From Rachicladosporium sp. CCFEE 5018 (Eukaryota; Ascomycota; Dothideomycetes; Cladosporiales; Cladosporiaceae), in NCBI GenBank assembly GCA_002077045.2, contig KZ111140.1:1267856-1331855 (forward strand): DNA of 64,000 nucleotides. Reading direction: 5' to 3'. The notes beneath the pieces were generated by a model that ran no database searches, had not been told where the DNA came from, and was given only the letters and a program-made list of their open reading frames with translations. This document shows positions 1 to 11,074 of this stretch, piece by piece. Each line of letters opens with the position of its first letter. The first letter of the stretch is position 1. The position numbers were made by a program, and so were the translations under genes.

Positions 1-113
1 TCTGATCCGAGGACTGTGAAGAGGTAGTCTATTCCTGCTTCCGCCAAAGCTTCGAGAAAGACGTCGGCCACGGTCCAGGTGCCTTTCGTCTGGATGGTAT
101 TCAGTGTCGCCAT
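1..113 (-). CDS. Thiamine-diphosphate-dependent enzyme, N-terminus only (runs off left edge)
   Basis: An ATG at 113 (reverse strand) opens a frame that stays open to the window edge, giving 37 codons plus two bases. The segment reads TVADVFLEALAEAGIDYLF followed by TVLGSD. This matches the start of the N-terminal pyrimidine-binding domain of acetolactate synthase / benzoylformate decarboxylase-type enzymes, where an early helix leads into a 'GI.Y.F...G' strand and the loop that carries the cofactor-activating Glu. That Glu lies beyond the edge. Enzymes of this fold decarboxylate or ligate 2-oxo acids through ThDP. The exact substrate cannot be told from 37 residues. The rhodopsin-domain gene lies upstream on the same strand, with its 3' end 442 bases away. 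The family call is inference from a short stretch. Confidence 0.7.
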   Translation of the reverse strand, partial: MATLNTIQTKGTWTVADVFLEALAEAGIDYLFTVLGS

Positions 114-555
114 ACTAGAGACGGGTTCAGAGGTAAGGCATTGGACTCTTGGTAATCTGTGCCGCTGGCGTCTGACAGACCTTGACTTTCAATCCGCATT
201 GAGTCACGAGTATGGTCTTGTCCCAAGTATCCCATGGCGCGCAAGTTGACAGCTTGCACGACAAATTGCGCCATTCGATGCCGGGTCGTCGATCGGTCAC
301 AGATACTACACAGATGCATGACTGCAGTAGTCCTGCAGCTATAGCTGCGTCACATGTATCAGCCTCATGTACTACCGCAGGCTTCTCATGCATGCTTGCA
401 TATTAGATCACTTTACAGACAATCACCGATAGCTGTCTCACACCATTCGAGCTCGGCATCTATACGCGACAGGAACGAACTCCCAGTGAGAGTGGCGACA
501 CGGAAAGCAAACAATCGCCATTCTCTATATGTACAACACGACTCGAATACGCGCT
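114..555. other. Intergenic: upstream region of the ThDP enzyme
   Basis: Lies between the start of the ThDP enzyme and the stop of the rhodopsin-domain gene, both on the minus strand, so it should hold the promoter of the former. The short open frames here overlap each other and resemble no family. No clear regulatory element is visible. Confidence 0.5.
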
Positions 556-1742
556 TCAACTCCAGTCCGTTGTCTGTACTTCCACGTCCTTCGTCACCAT
601 GATGCCGTGGTCACGCAAGAGTATCCTCTCTTGGCTTTCTCTGTTCTCCAAAGCGGCACTGACTTGCACGGCATTCCTCTCCCTGTTCGCGAAGCTGCCT
701 CCACCAGATGGAGGAAATGGTCGCATCTTGTGTGCCGACACCGTAGATGAACCCGCTGTGCCTGTCACTCGCTTCGGCAGTAGCTTCGACAACGGCTTCT
801 TCAGCGCTGGCAAACATGTTGCAATCAAGCCTACAGTCGCTTCCACATGTGACCAAATAAAGGCTGGCGCTGAGTCCCAAGTGGTGTCTGACTTGCTGAC
901 GCTTTGCTGCAGCGCACTCATCCGGATCGCGCTGACTGCAACAATGAAGAGGCCAAGAGCGAAGATGACGCTTGCCCCAACACGCTTGAGAGTTGACATT
1001 TGCAGGCGGTAGATGATCGGCATTGGCAGGAGAACGACCCAGGGATCTGTCGCTGTGTTGAACCCGGCCCACTGTTATTCTCAAATCAGCAAATGTCTTT
1101 TTGTTATCTTAAAAACAATTACTCACGCTCCACCGGAAGGCAGTGTTGTTGATACAGTGTCCTCGGTCGTTCTTAAGCCAATTCTTCGAGATCGGAAAAC
1201 ACTCGAGTGTGGTTGCTAGGACGAAGGCTAGGGTACCTGTGGAGACCACCGCTATCGTGGCCCAGCATATCCTCCGTATGCTGACTTGCGGAAAGAGATG
1301 CAAGTAAAGTGTCCGACAGGCTAGCTTGTTGAGACATATGACGATTTTGTAGAAGATCTGGAAGAGCCAGAAGTACTGTAGCGACATTAGCGACCGTAAG
1401 AGAGAGACATCCCGAGTGGGACACACCAGCAAGGCTTTCTGACGGTTTCCACCGGCCTTTGCAATGTCCGCCGCATGGTACCCGAAACCATGTCGAGACG
1501 CTTCGCAGCCGATGACTGTGATGACTATGAGGAACGCCTGCGTATATCAGCCACGCCGCCATGTCGAGATTCTGCGGACTAACCATCGAAGCCGCGACCA
1601 TGCCATCATCCGCATCTATCGATCCGCGCCTCTCGAACATGGCGTACAAGCGGTATGTCACGAAGCATGCTGCGAGCGCGCAAGTGCTGATCGATGTGCG
1701 AAAGATCAATAGAGAGAGTGTCTCGAAGTTATCGCTATCCAT
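556..1742 (-). CDS. Rhodopsin-domain integral membrane protein (Pth11-like group)
   Basis: Three exons on the minus strand: 1742-1584, 1537-1127 and 1071-556. The introns are 1538-1583 (GTTAGT...CAG) and 1072-1126 (GTGAGT...CAG), and both junctions restore frame. The product is 361 residues. Hydrophobic segments include LIFRTSISTCALAACFVTY, AFLIVITVIGCEA and WVVLLPMPIIY. The pattern DDGM, then GFGYHAADI, then LQYFWLFQIFYKI, then FNTATDPWVV is typical of the fungal rhodopsin-domain family of multi-pass proteins often grouped with Pth11-like receptors. A hydrophilic tail of about 100 residues follows the last membrane segment. These proteins are presumed plasma-membrane sensors, but individual ligands are rarely known. 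The start is the only in-frame ATG before the first membrane segment. Family placement is confident; role is not. Confidence 0.85.
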
Positions 1743-3075
1743 GGTGAGGTTCAGCTGGGGAGGTCAAACAGAGCACGATCGGAGCAGGACTCAATCGAAA
1801 CATCGGCGTATCGTGGGCACGCACATGGCTGCCCAGGCCAGCGATCACCTCAGCGGTCATGGTGCTGTCGAACTCGCCTCCAGAGCCTCATCGCGGCGCA
1901 CGAGCATCGCGATCATGAGGCACAGCTGTGCTCAACTAAGCAGGCATTACATTACACGCTCAATGGTGCACCAGGATACGTCAGGCCAGTACACTGTCAT
2001 ATCGAAGGACCGCCCCATATCCTGCGCTCGCGCGGCGTCCATGTTGATTAGTGACATGCGGTCCTGTTCATCTTAGATAGCGTAGAAATTTCAGGCTCTA
2101 ATCGATTGAAAGAGCAGATTTCTGCAATCCAGGCTTGATTCGGATACGAAGGTGGGCGTAACACCACGCTAGAATCTCAAACCCAGACAGTTCGCCTGCG
2201 GATGGCATCCAGCCGGCAGATGTAGCGCCTGTAAGCGTGATTGAGATGCACTGGTTGCTCGTGTGCCACCGACAGCATGGTCCCCCATGTATGAACTACT
2301 GCATTACGGCAATGGCACTGTCCACGCCTTCCGTGGTAATTGTCTTGACCTCCTGAGCATTGACGTACGGTCGCACTGAAAGTCAGTAAAACCAGCGCGA
2401 TTGGCCTCAAGTGGCTGTCTCACAGTCGTTCGAGATCTGATGCGAATGCCTTCCAGCTCCTGGACTACTACGTTCAGACTCCGGCTCGAGATTGAGCGGA
2501 GTATCCCACGCCAATGTTATAAGGATTCCGGCATCCAATTAAGGTAGGTGCGGAATGTGGATGCCGCTGTGCCACACGCCGGCGTTCAACCCTGGTGAGA
2601 AGCTTGATTGATTAACTTGTCAACGCTTATGCAAGTCGCCCTTTCCGCAGTGGTCGGTGCTGTCATAACAACACTTCACTGGCGCGCGGGCAGCGATGGC
2701 CGACGTCAAGCACTCTATGCTGGCTTTCGTGCCTCACTCCAGCATGGCTAGGCCGGCAAATGCCCCAGGTGCGAGGCCACATTGCATAACGCCTTCTCTA
2801 GCTGGCGAGCGCGGCAGATTTTCGGAACGCGCTATGCTCGAGCTGGCAGCTCGTCCGTTGAGTGCAATATACGGAATTGACAGCTCAATGCGCGATCTAC
2901 GCGCTGCAGTACCTGCCTGTCTGCTGCTGATGATACACGTTTGACACTTGCGTTGCAGCAACGTGATGCTGTGCTCCGAGACCGTATCGAACATCGCTGT
3001 TGTACTTCCTCTACTCTCTGCTTTCACGCCTTTCTGGCAGAGCTGCTTACTTCTATCATATCACCGACCGTCACA
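1743..3075. other. Intergenic: divergent promoter region, rhodopsin-domain gene / MFS transporter
   Basis: 1.3 kb between two divergently oriented genes. Several open frames of 70-170 codons exist on the plus strand (for example 1561-2076), but they overlap the first exon of the rhodopsin-domain gene or resemble nothing. A TATAAG sequence near 2518 is the only promoter-like motif I noticed, and its position relative to either start is not informative. Confidence 0.45.
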
Positions 3076-4754
3076 ATGGCTGAAAAGGACATTGCCGTTC
3101 TTGCTGAGAAGGACAGCACCACAGTGAAGTCGCAGTCCCCCTCCCCAGTGGCATCTGCTATTCGCGAACATGGCGAGGCACCTTACATCGATCCAGAGGT
3201 TGAGAAGCGTATACTTCGCAAGCTGGACTGGCGTGTAGTGCCAGTACTCTGGTTCCTTTTCTTGGTGTCGTTCATTGATCGAGGCAATATTGGTACACAT
3301 TGATGGCATGAGATGACCGATACGCTATGGCTGCTGATTCGATCGCAGGCAATGCGAAGATCCAAGGCATGGACAAATCGCTCCATCTTGTCGGCAATCG
3401 TTACAATATGGCTGTCATGGTCTTCACGCTAGCATATGTCGTATTTGGTGTTCCAGCGAACATTGTCTTCAAGCTGGTGGGCCCGAAGTCGCTGTCGGCT
3501 ATGATGTTCATTTGGTGCGTTTCTCCGGCAGTCGATGCTCGTCGCAGGCTAAAATCATCAGGGGTTTCCTGGTCATGGGCCAAGGCTTTACAAGATCGTA
3601 CGCTGGACTGGTGGTCTGTCGCTTCTTGATGGGCATCTTCGAAGCGGGCTTCGTCCCAGGCTGCGCGTATCTCATCGGATCATACTACAAGCGCAACGAG
3701 TTCCTGCGGCGGTACACTGTCTTCTTTAGCGCAGCGATCGCGGCGGGCGCGTTCAATGGGCTGTTTGCGACACTTCTCGCAATGGCTGACGGTACGAACG
3801 GACTTGAGGGTGAGTATCGCACTCGTCACAGCTAGGACGTGACTGACATAACACTAGGCTGGAGATGGATCTTTATCGTCGAGGGCATCATCACGTCCAG
3901 TGTCAGCGTACTTGCATACTTTGTCATTCCCGAGCTCCCTGAGAAGACTAGCATGTTCAATGCGGAAGAGAAGGCTGTGCTACTAGAGAGACTTCGCCAG
4001 GACGGCGGTGAGGTCGTCCACGGCCGAATCGGGAAGCATGTGATGGAGGCACTGCTCGATTGGAAAGTCTGGCTAGCGTAAGTACGCTGTATTTGATTAT
4101 TCGCGCGCGACTGCTGACACGAAAAGCACATTGACCTACATCGGTGCTGAAGAGAATGCCTCGAGCGTCGTTGCTTTCCAGCCGACGGTCTTGAAGGGTC
4201 TCGGGTACACTTCAACCCAAGCACAGCTTCACTCGATTCCGATCTACGTTGTGGCGTTTGTCGTGTCGCTCACCTGTGCCTGGCTTTCTGAGCGTCTCGG
4301 TCAACGATACTTGTTCACAGTTCTTTGTTGCTTCGTTGGCATCGTCGGTCTCGCCATTGAGCTTGCTCAGCCAAAGTCTGCTAACGTACGATACGCCGGG
4401 ATGTTCTTCTTGGCGGCTGGAGGATACATCGTCATGCCAATCCAGGTTGTCTGGCTTGCAATAAATGTGGGCAAAGGGTATAAGAGGACAGTAGCGTTCG
4501 GAATGGTCATTGCAGTCGGCAATTGCGGGGCGTTCATCTCGTCGAATGTATTCTTGACGTCGGAAGCGCCAAAGTACCACCTCGGATTCAGCGTTGGCAT
4601 GGGAATGTTCATGTTGGCGACACTCACCAGTACACTGATGTATATTGGGCTGAGGATGGAGAACAAGAAGCGGGATCGGAATGCGAGGGCTGATTTGTCG
4701 AATGATGAGGAACTGACTGGGGAGAAACACCCGGACTTCAGGTATCATCTTTGA
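3076..4754 (+). CDS. MFS transporter, anion:cation symporter (allantoate/nicotinate permease-like) family
   Basis: Five exons (3076-3292, 3349-3514, 3562-3809, 3858-4077, 4127-4754) with four introns of 47-56 nt join into 492 residues. The polar N-terminus ends in LDWRVVPVLWFLFLVSFIDR and then GNIGNAKIQGM, the typical first membrane helix and loop of the Dal5/Tna1-type anion:cation symporter family. A second signature, GQGFTRSYAGLVVCRFLMG plus EAGFVPG, marks helices 4-5, and WLSERLGQRY is the loop after helix 8. About twelve membrane helices are expected. Family members import nicotinate, allantoate, pantothenate, biotin precursors or other organic anions; the substrate here is unknown. The polar C-terminus ends in HPDFRYHL. 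It converges on the 2EXR gene with only 43 bases between the stops. Confidence 0.92.
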
Positions 4755-4797
4755 GGAATCATAGTATTGCATCAAACTCAGCGATTGGGACAGCCAA

Positions 4798-5895
4798 TCA
4801 CCACCTGGCTCTGGGGTTCTCAGGCCAAGATGACACAAACCCACGTCCTACTCCAATAGGACGTGGAGGTGGTGTAACTGCCCGGCCGATGCGATTGCAC
4901 TTCCGAGGGCAGAGGCGGAAGAGGACTGCAGGTCGCATCTTTGGGACCATGTCTTCGTAGCCGCGCTCAACCAGCGTCTGCTTGATAGTGTCATTCGCTT
5001 CCTGAACATTGAGCGGCTTGAAGATCTGACGTGCAGTAACGTTGAAGCTTTGCTCGCATTCTCGTGCAAGGCTTAGTAGGTCAGCCATCTTTTCGGCCTC
5101 GTCAACATCAATCACTTGCACCAGCGCATCGCCAAGCAGACCAAATAAGCCAGTCATAGCAGCAATACGGATATCCTGATGTATCACAACAGTCTTCATG
5201 ACGACGCTCCACTTATCAAAATGTCGCAGTGCTCGCGTGTCAGAAAGCATAGCCCGTCGATAGGCTTGCACGTGCTCCATACCAGACTCGTGTGGGTAAA
5301 CTCCACCAGGACTAGACGGATGCGCAAACCTTGCTACCTCCTCGCCCGGGTGTGGCTTCAGGCAGGAGTCCAGAAAGGAGAACATTATTGATGCCTTGCC
5401 AGACAACTGTAGCGCATCGAAGCTCAAAGCGCGTAGAGGCATGCCATATGCGTCATCGTCGTATGGTGTCATCGCACGCCAGTTCATGTGGACCGAGTCT
5501 CGTTGTGAGTCTTCCCATCGATCGTTCACCTGGAGGTAGCAGTACCATTTCGAGTCTACCGGACGCAAGCGGAAGGGGTTCACCATGCGGCCAGTCTCCT
5601 GAGCCACACGACGTGCCTCATGAGAGACACTCCAGATGACTGGGGGGCGTGTGTTCATGCGCGTGATGTGATGCAGCCAACAAGGAACCCGACCATCCCA
5701 TTCGGATTCAAAGAGGTCGTATTCCGGACGGTCAAGTTCACAGATCCGGTGAGGAAGACAATTGCGCCAGATCTGCTCGCGAAGTTCAAGCGGGAGTTGG
5801 TTAAAAGCTGTGAAAATGATCCGTTGAGTCGAGAGAAGGTCGAGTTCAATGTGCTCGGGTGATTGATCAGCGTCAAGCATCGTGAGGGCGAGCAT
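4798..5895 (-). CDS. 2EXR-domain protein (F-box-like fungal family)
   Basis: Single exon, 365 residues from the first in-frame ATG at 5895; a second ATG at 5880 is an equally plausible start. The frame continues upstream without another ATG. Near residue 30 is FNQLPLELREQIWRNCLP, which fits the 2EXR motif (F..LP.ELR..IW...LP). It is followed by the usual pattern of aromatic and Pro/Val residues (RPPVIWSVSHEARRVA). 2EXR proteins are numerous in filamentous ascomycetes and have no established biochemical role. The resemblance of the motif to an F-box start is suggestive only. Convergent with the MFS transporter. Confidence 0.85.
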   Translation of the reverse strand: MLALTMLDADQSPEHIELDLLSTQRIIFTAFNQLPLELREQIWRNCLPHRICELDRPEYDLFESEWDGRVPCWLHHITRMNTRPPVIWSVSHEARRVAQETGRMVNPFRLRPVDSKWYCYLQVNDRWEDSQRDSVHMNWRAMTPYDDDAYGMPLRALSFDALQLSGKASIMFSFLDSCLKPHPGEEVARFAHPSSPGGVYPHESGMEHVQAYRRAMLSDTRALRHFDKWSVVMKTVVIHQDIRIAAMTGLFGLLGDALVQVIDVDEAEKMADLLSLARECEQSFNVTARQIFKPLNVQEANDTIKQTLVERGYEDMVPKMRPAVLFRLCPRKCNRIGRAVTPPPRPIGVGRGFVSSWPENPRARW

Positions 5896-6674
5896 CAGAC
5901 CCCTGAGGAAGGAATACAGGCCGCCAGCACGACCAGAGCCCAAAGGTCTTATCAAATCAGGAGATGCGCTGCTCGGTCATGGTTCGCGAGCGAGTCATGT
6001 AGCTCTCACTCACCACATTTTCCGACGACAGAGTGATCTTGCAAATATCTCGCAACGAGAGCATTCCCCATCAGAGCATTGCGTGACCAAAAGATCCACA
6101 ACAAGAGCATCCGCAACGTGAGATCTGGGCAAGGTCGAGTGGCGACGCGCCTTGCATGCTCGCACTCCATTATTGCTACTGGTGTTAAGTGCTGGTCTGG
6201 CTTGTAGACAAGCGCCGCAGTCAACACGACAGTCGGGTTTTGGCGATTATACACGAGCTCGAAGCCGTGGGAATAGTGCAGGGACAGACGCTGGCCTGCA
6301 AAAGACGAGAGCCACGTCTTGTGCAATAATAAACGGGCTCCAACTGCCTTCTCGATGAAACGGCAGCTGTAGCCGCCCTAATCTCGGAACAGCAAAGTTT
6401 GCCACGCAGAGGGGTATTGCGGGGTTCGTGATTCCACCCAGGGGATCGATACATGTACCAACGGGCTCAATCCGATGCTGCGAATGGCATAGACTTCTAC
6501 TTAGGGTGATCCGGGCGAGACGGTAATAATCGTCATGTTGGATGGAAAGTTCGCCTCGTAAGTCACAGGTATTGCCGCTCTTATACCCTCTCCGTCGTCG
6601 TCTGGTTCCCGTTCCTTATTGCCTTCGACGCGACTGATTTCTACCACGATAATCCATACTGGACTCTTAACCTA
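5896..6674. other. Intergenic: divergent promoter region, 2EXR gene / transketolase-type gene
   Basis: Holds the upstream regions of both flanking genes. The last 120 bases before the transketolase-type start are pyrimidine-rich (for example 'cctctccgtcgtcg' near 6588), as is common in fungal 5' leaders. No gene seen. Confidence 0.45.
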
Positions 6675-8991
6675 ATGCCCAAGCGAAAAATGGCGACCGC
6701 AGACGTCCAGACCAACGGCCATGTGAAGTCGTCAAAGTACGGCGACAACATGGTCAACGGGCTTCTGCACAAGGAGCAGAAGCCCAGCGCACCCGCCGGG
6801 AAGAACACAGATAAGGACGAGATTCAGCTGGTCCTACAGAGCTTCCGACTACTCATTGCCGACCTCTGCCAGCAGTTCAACATGGGGCATCCGGGTTCCG
6901 CAATTGGCATGGCAGCGCTAGGCGTTGCTCTCTGGAAGTACGGCATGAAGTACGCACCCCATACACCGACGTGGTTCAACCGAGATCGTTTCTTGCTCTC
7001 GAACGGCCATGCCTGTCTATTTCAATACGTAAGTCTCCGCTGGTGACCGCAGGCCGACGTGAGCTGACACTTCGACGGCAGACAAACCACTACTTGGCAA
7101 ACTACAAGGCAATGACATGGGAGCAGCTTTTGTCATATCATTCCGAGCGACCAGACTCACTCTGTCCTGGCCATCCCGAGATCGAACATGAGGGCGTGGA
7201 GCTCACGACTGGGCCTCTCGGCCAAGGTATTGCCAACGCCGTTGGCCTGGCAATTGCGACAAAGAACCTAGCAGCAACCTACAACCGACCGGGGTTCGAT
7301 GTCGTCAACAACCACACATGGTGTATCGTCGGAGATGCATGTCTTCAAGAGGGGCTGGGGTGTGAGGCTTTCTCTTACGCTGGTCACCTGAAGCTCACGA
7401 ATCTTACCGTGTTGTACGACAACAATCAAATCTCCTGCGACGGCAGCGTGGATCTGACGAATACCGAGGACGTGAACATGAAGATGGAGGCATGCGGTTG
7501 GGAAGTCTTAGACGTCATGGACGGCGTCAACGACGTCGAAGCTATCGTGGCAGCACTAGAGAAGGGTCGCGATACGAGCCGGACGAAGCCACTGTTCGTC
7601 AACATCCGGAGCATCATTGGTGTGGGCAGCGCAGTCGCCGGCAAGGCCGTCTCACACGGGGCACCGCTCGGCACTCAAAATATCGCCGACATGAAGAAGG
7701 CCTACGGCTGGGACACCGAGAAGAAGTTCTACCTTCCAGATCAAGTCAAGCATTTCTACAAGGATATTCCCGCGCGAGGCGAGAAGTGGGTATCGGAGTG
7801 GCGCGAACTTGTCGACAAGTACAAGCAAGCTCATCCCGATCTCGCAGCCGAGTTTCAAGCACGCGTTGAGGGCAGGATACCATCGGACTGGGCTAAGAGC
7901 ATTCCTACAAGCTTCCCGACAGAAGACACACCAACGCGCAAAGCCAACAACTATGTCATGAAGGAGGCGTTCGGCGATATCAAGGCATTCATGGTCGGTA
8001 CCGCCGATCTCACGCCATCTGTGAACATGACTTGGAAGAACTACGAGATCTTCAATCCGCCAGACTTGAAGCCTACGAGTGAGTCAACATCCTCCCTCCG
8101 AAATTGCATCGACACCACTAACATCTTGCAGGCGGATCCGTCGGGAGCTACAAAGGTCGCTACATTCACTACGGTATTCGCGAACACGTCATGGGCGCCA
8201 TTGCCAATGGTCTCGCTGCGTACAACCCGGGCACATTCATTCCGATAACATCATCATTTTTCATGTTCTACCTGTACGCTGCCCCTGCGGTACGTATGGG
8301 CGCCCTACAACGCCTGCCAGTCATTCATGTGGCGACCCACGACAGCATCGGCGGCGGTGAAGACGGCCCCACACATCAGCCAGTAGAGCTGGCGGCGCTG
8401 TACCGCGCAATGCCCAACATGCACTACATCCGGCCCGCGGACAGCGAAGAAGTTGCAGGTGCCTGGGAGATCTCGGTCAACTACAAGCAAGGCCCTAGCA
8501 TGATCTCGGTGAGCAGGCAGACGCTTCCTCAAACCGGCATAACCTCGCGAGAAGGCCTCAAGAAAGGTGCCTATGTCGCAAAAGAGGTTCAGGATGCGGA
8601 CGTCACCCTCATCGGAGTCGGAGCAGAGTTCCACTTCGCTGTGAAGCTTGCAGAGAAGCTGGGGATCAAAGCCCGCATTGTCTCCTTCCCCAGCTATGCG
8701 CTGTTCCGCGAGCAGAGCAAGGAGTACCAGCGCTCAGTGCTGCGGCGAAACGAAGGCATTCCAAGCGTGGTTATCGAGCCGTACGTCAGTCTCGGATGGG
8801 AGCGGTACGCGGATGCTGGATTCAGCATGCGAAGTTTCGGGCACAGTCTGCCAGGCAAATACATCTACGACTACTTCGGCTTCAACATCGACAGCATGAA
8901 GCGCAAAACGGAGACCTTTGTGAGCGATTGGAAGAACGGGAGCATTGGACGAGGGGAGTATACTGAGCTTATTGATGGACCGGCGCACTGA
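6675..8991 (+). CDS. Dihydroxyacetone synthase / transketolase-type enzyme
   Basis: Three exons (6675-7028, 7082-8078, 8132-8991) give 736 residues; an in-frame ATG at 6690 is an alternative start. It is a full-length transketolase-fold enzyme. NMGHPGSAIGMAALGVALW and LSNGHA are in the N-terminal ThDP domain. GDACLQEG, then about 20 residues on YDNNQISCDG, is the Mg/ThDP motif, with GDA in place of the usual GDG. GIREHVMGAIANGLA in the pyrimidine domain supplies the cofactor-activating Glu, and THDSIGGGEDGPTHQPVE supplies the donor-binding His. The insert pattern resembles dihydroxyacetone synthase (EC 2.2.1.3: formaldehyde plus xylulose 5-phosphate to dihydroxyacetone plus glyceraldehyde 3-phosphate) more than housekeeping transketolase. 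The C-terminus ends in PAH, not a PTS1 tripeptide, so it is probably cytosolic. The HoxX-like gene follows 2.1 kb downstream on the same strand. Confidence 0.92.
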
Positions 8992-11074
8992 GTCCGTTCG
9001 AAGGGGGTCCCAGTACCGGCAAGGTTGTATATACGCTGCGCCAGCGATTCGTCTTCTTCAATGTAGCGTTGGTCACGATGTAGTACCTGAACTTGACGCG
9101 TAAAGCATCAGATTTGCATCACCTCGGGCAGTATAGATCGTCGATGGCCGTTGTACATATTGTCCAAGTACTGCCACACGGGCGATGTCAGCTCCGGTGA
9201 CCGCCACCGGCTCGTCGCTGGTCAGAACACTCGGCACCGAGTAGTGTTTGATGATGCCGAACACTGAAGTCATGTCGGCATTGCCTCTCCACGACAACGT
9301 GTAGAGCGTGATTGCGGATGATGTACCTCACACAGTTTACCGCCAATCACAAGGACACGGGCGCTGCCGACGCCAAGGACCAGCTTCGTTGTAGCAGAGC
9401 TACGACCTCACGTGCTGGCTCCTGCTCAATCTGAACCACTACCTACCATTCCCTATATTGAGCGCCAACGGCCGAGAGTCGTTCGTTACGAGGACGCGGT
9501 TGGTTCAGTTGACTGGTGTTGGCAGACTTTCGGCATTCGTCCGATCCATCGTGTCAGATGCTCTAGCCAGGCTCACGTATGGACTGTACCCCTTGCTCGT
9601 CCAGCTTTCTGTGATCTCGCCAACACGCCTTCGCTCTGCTGAGCAATTCCAAAGCGTACAGTCTTGTCCACTCTTCCCGTGGTGGCCGCGAATCGCTGTT
9701 GTGCGTTCCGTTCGAACAAAGAGAACCGAAGCACAAGGTGCACTACAACGCTGGATCCGGGCTGTGGTGCTACCAGTGCAGAGCTGCCATGCACTGAACC
9801 TACCAGGTATTTGTCGATTTCCTGGCATTTGCGAACTTGGGCCTGCCGTATATCCGCCTTCGCGAGCCAGAACCAAGGGTCTTAGCCGCTTCGGTACTGC
9901 ATTCCACAGCGAGGGAGCGCATGATGGCGGAACCCTGGCAAACAAGGTATCCACGGGAATAGCACTCGCACCAGGTTCGTAAGACTAAGTCGATGGCTTA
10001 CTGAGCAACGCACGGTACGCTCGATGGAGCCGAAGGTGTGAGCCTTTGAAAGCCGCTCGTTTCGAGGCGTCCACGTGTCGACGAGTGTTGACAAAGCGCC
10101 GTCATCAGCCTCGAACAAGACTCCTTCTCGGGGCCGCCTGGAGATCGCCCTTGGCCAGACCCGCGTCTGTTGCACGGGGACAAGTCTAAAGCTGCCTCGG
10201 ACTTCATCCCCGCGGTGATAACACACAACAAAGCAGGCCACAGCAATAGCAGCTCTGGACAGGTCGAGGTAAACCACGGATCAGCGCTGCTAGGAGTAAG
10301 CCGTCTGTCGCCTCCCACTCACCTCATGTACTGCTTGAAATTTGCCGGCGTTTTGGCCACTGCCGTCACCGCAGCGACTCGTATTTCGCTGATATGGTCG
10401 CATGATTTGTGCTGCAATTCACTACGCGCGCCACAATAGTACTCGGGCTGAACGATCGGCTACAGTATCTTGCTCTGTTGAATTCAGAGCTCGGATCGGC
10501 GTCTTCCCCGAATCGCATCAGCTCGTGTCTGTGTCATAAGCGAACCTCATTGCGTCACTTTGACGCCAGCACAGCCTCCAGATCGGTGCAGTGCTGTCCG
10601 TCGCGCGATGAAGGTACTGTGGGACATCGCTGTACTGGAATATGGCTGCATACCTGGGGCTGCAAGACTCCCTGCGCATCGGGTACGATCTGCGGATCTT
10701 GCACGTTGTAGGCGATGTTGGCTTCGTCGGCCTCTGTGCCCTGCTTGAACCGCGCCTTTGGTAAGCCAGGGCTGCGCGAGCATCTCGCGTGATCGCCACC
10801 ACTTCGCTTGCGGAGGATCAGCACTACTTCAGTGATCGTGCAGCGACCTGTTTCATTCCTGATCGCACGGGTGTGAGGTAGGTGGGGCATGCGCATGCTG
10901 TTGATAGCCACACAACGTGGCAGCCCACGAGCACAAATAGACTCGTTATCCCATGCTACATGCAGCTCCTCTTCTGCACTACAGCAGACACTTCCCTGAC
11001 CCTGCAACACCATCTTCCTACAATCACTCAACACATTCTGCGGCTCATTGCTTCCTATCTCGCCTACTCTCACC
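8992..11074. other. Intergenic, no gene recognised (2.1 kb)
   Basis: Several overlapping frames of 70-180 codons occur on both strands (longest 10555-11106 minus and 9458-9982 plus). None carries a recognisable domain, a spliceable extension or a convincing start. The last 100 bases form a C/T-rich leader with 'caatcactcaacac' just before the HoxX-like start. Confidence 0.45.

Noticed and set aside
611..1084. Minus-strand frame of 157 codons overlapping the rhodopsin-domain gene
   Set aside because: Overlaps exon 3 in another frame; only its first residues, across the splice junction, lie near real coding sequence.
9458..10277. Frames of 130-174 codons on both strands
   Set aside because: Mutually overlapping, no domain, no splice support.
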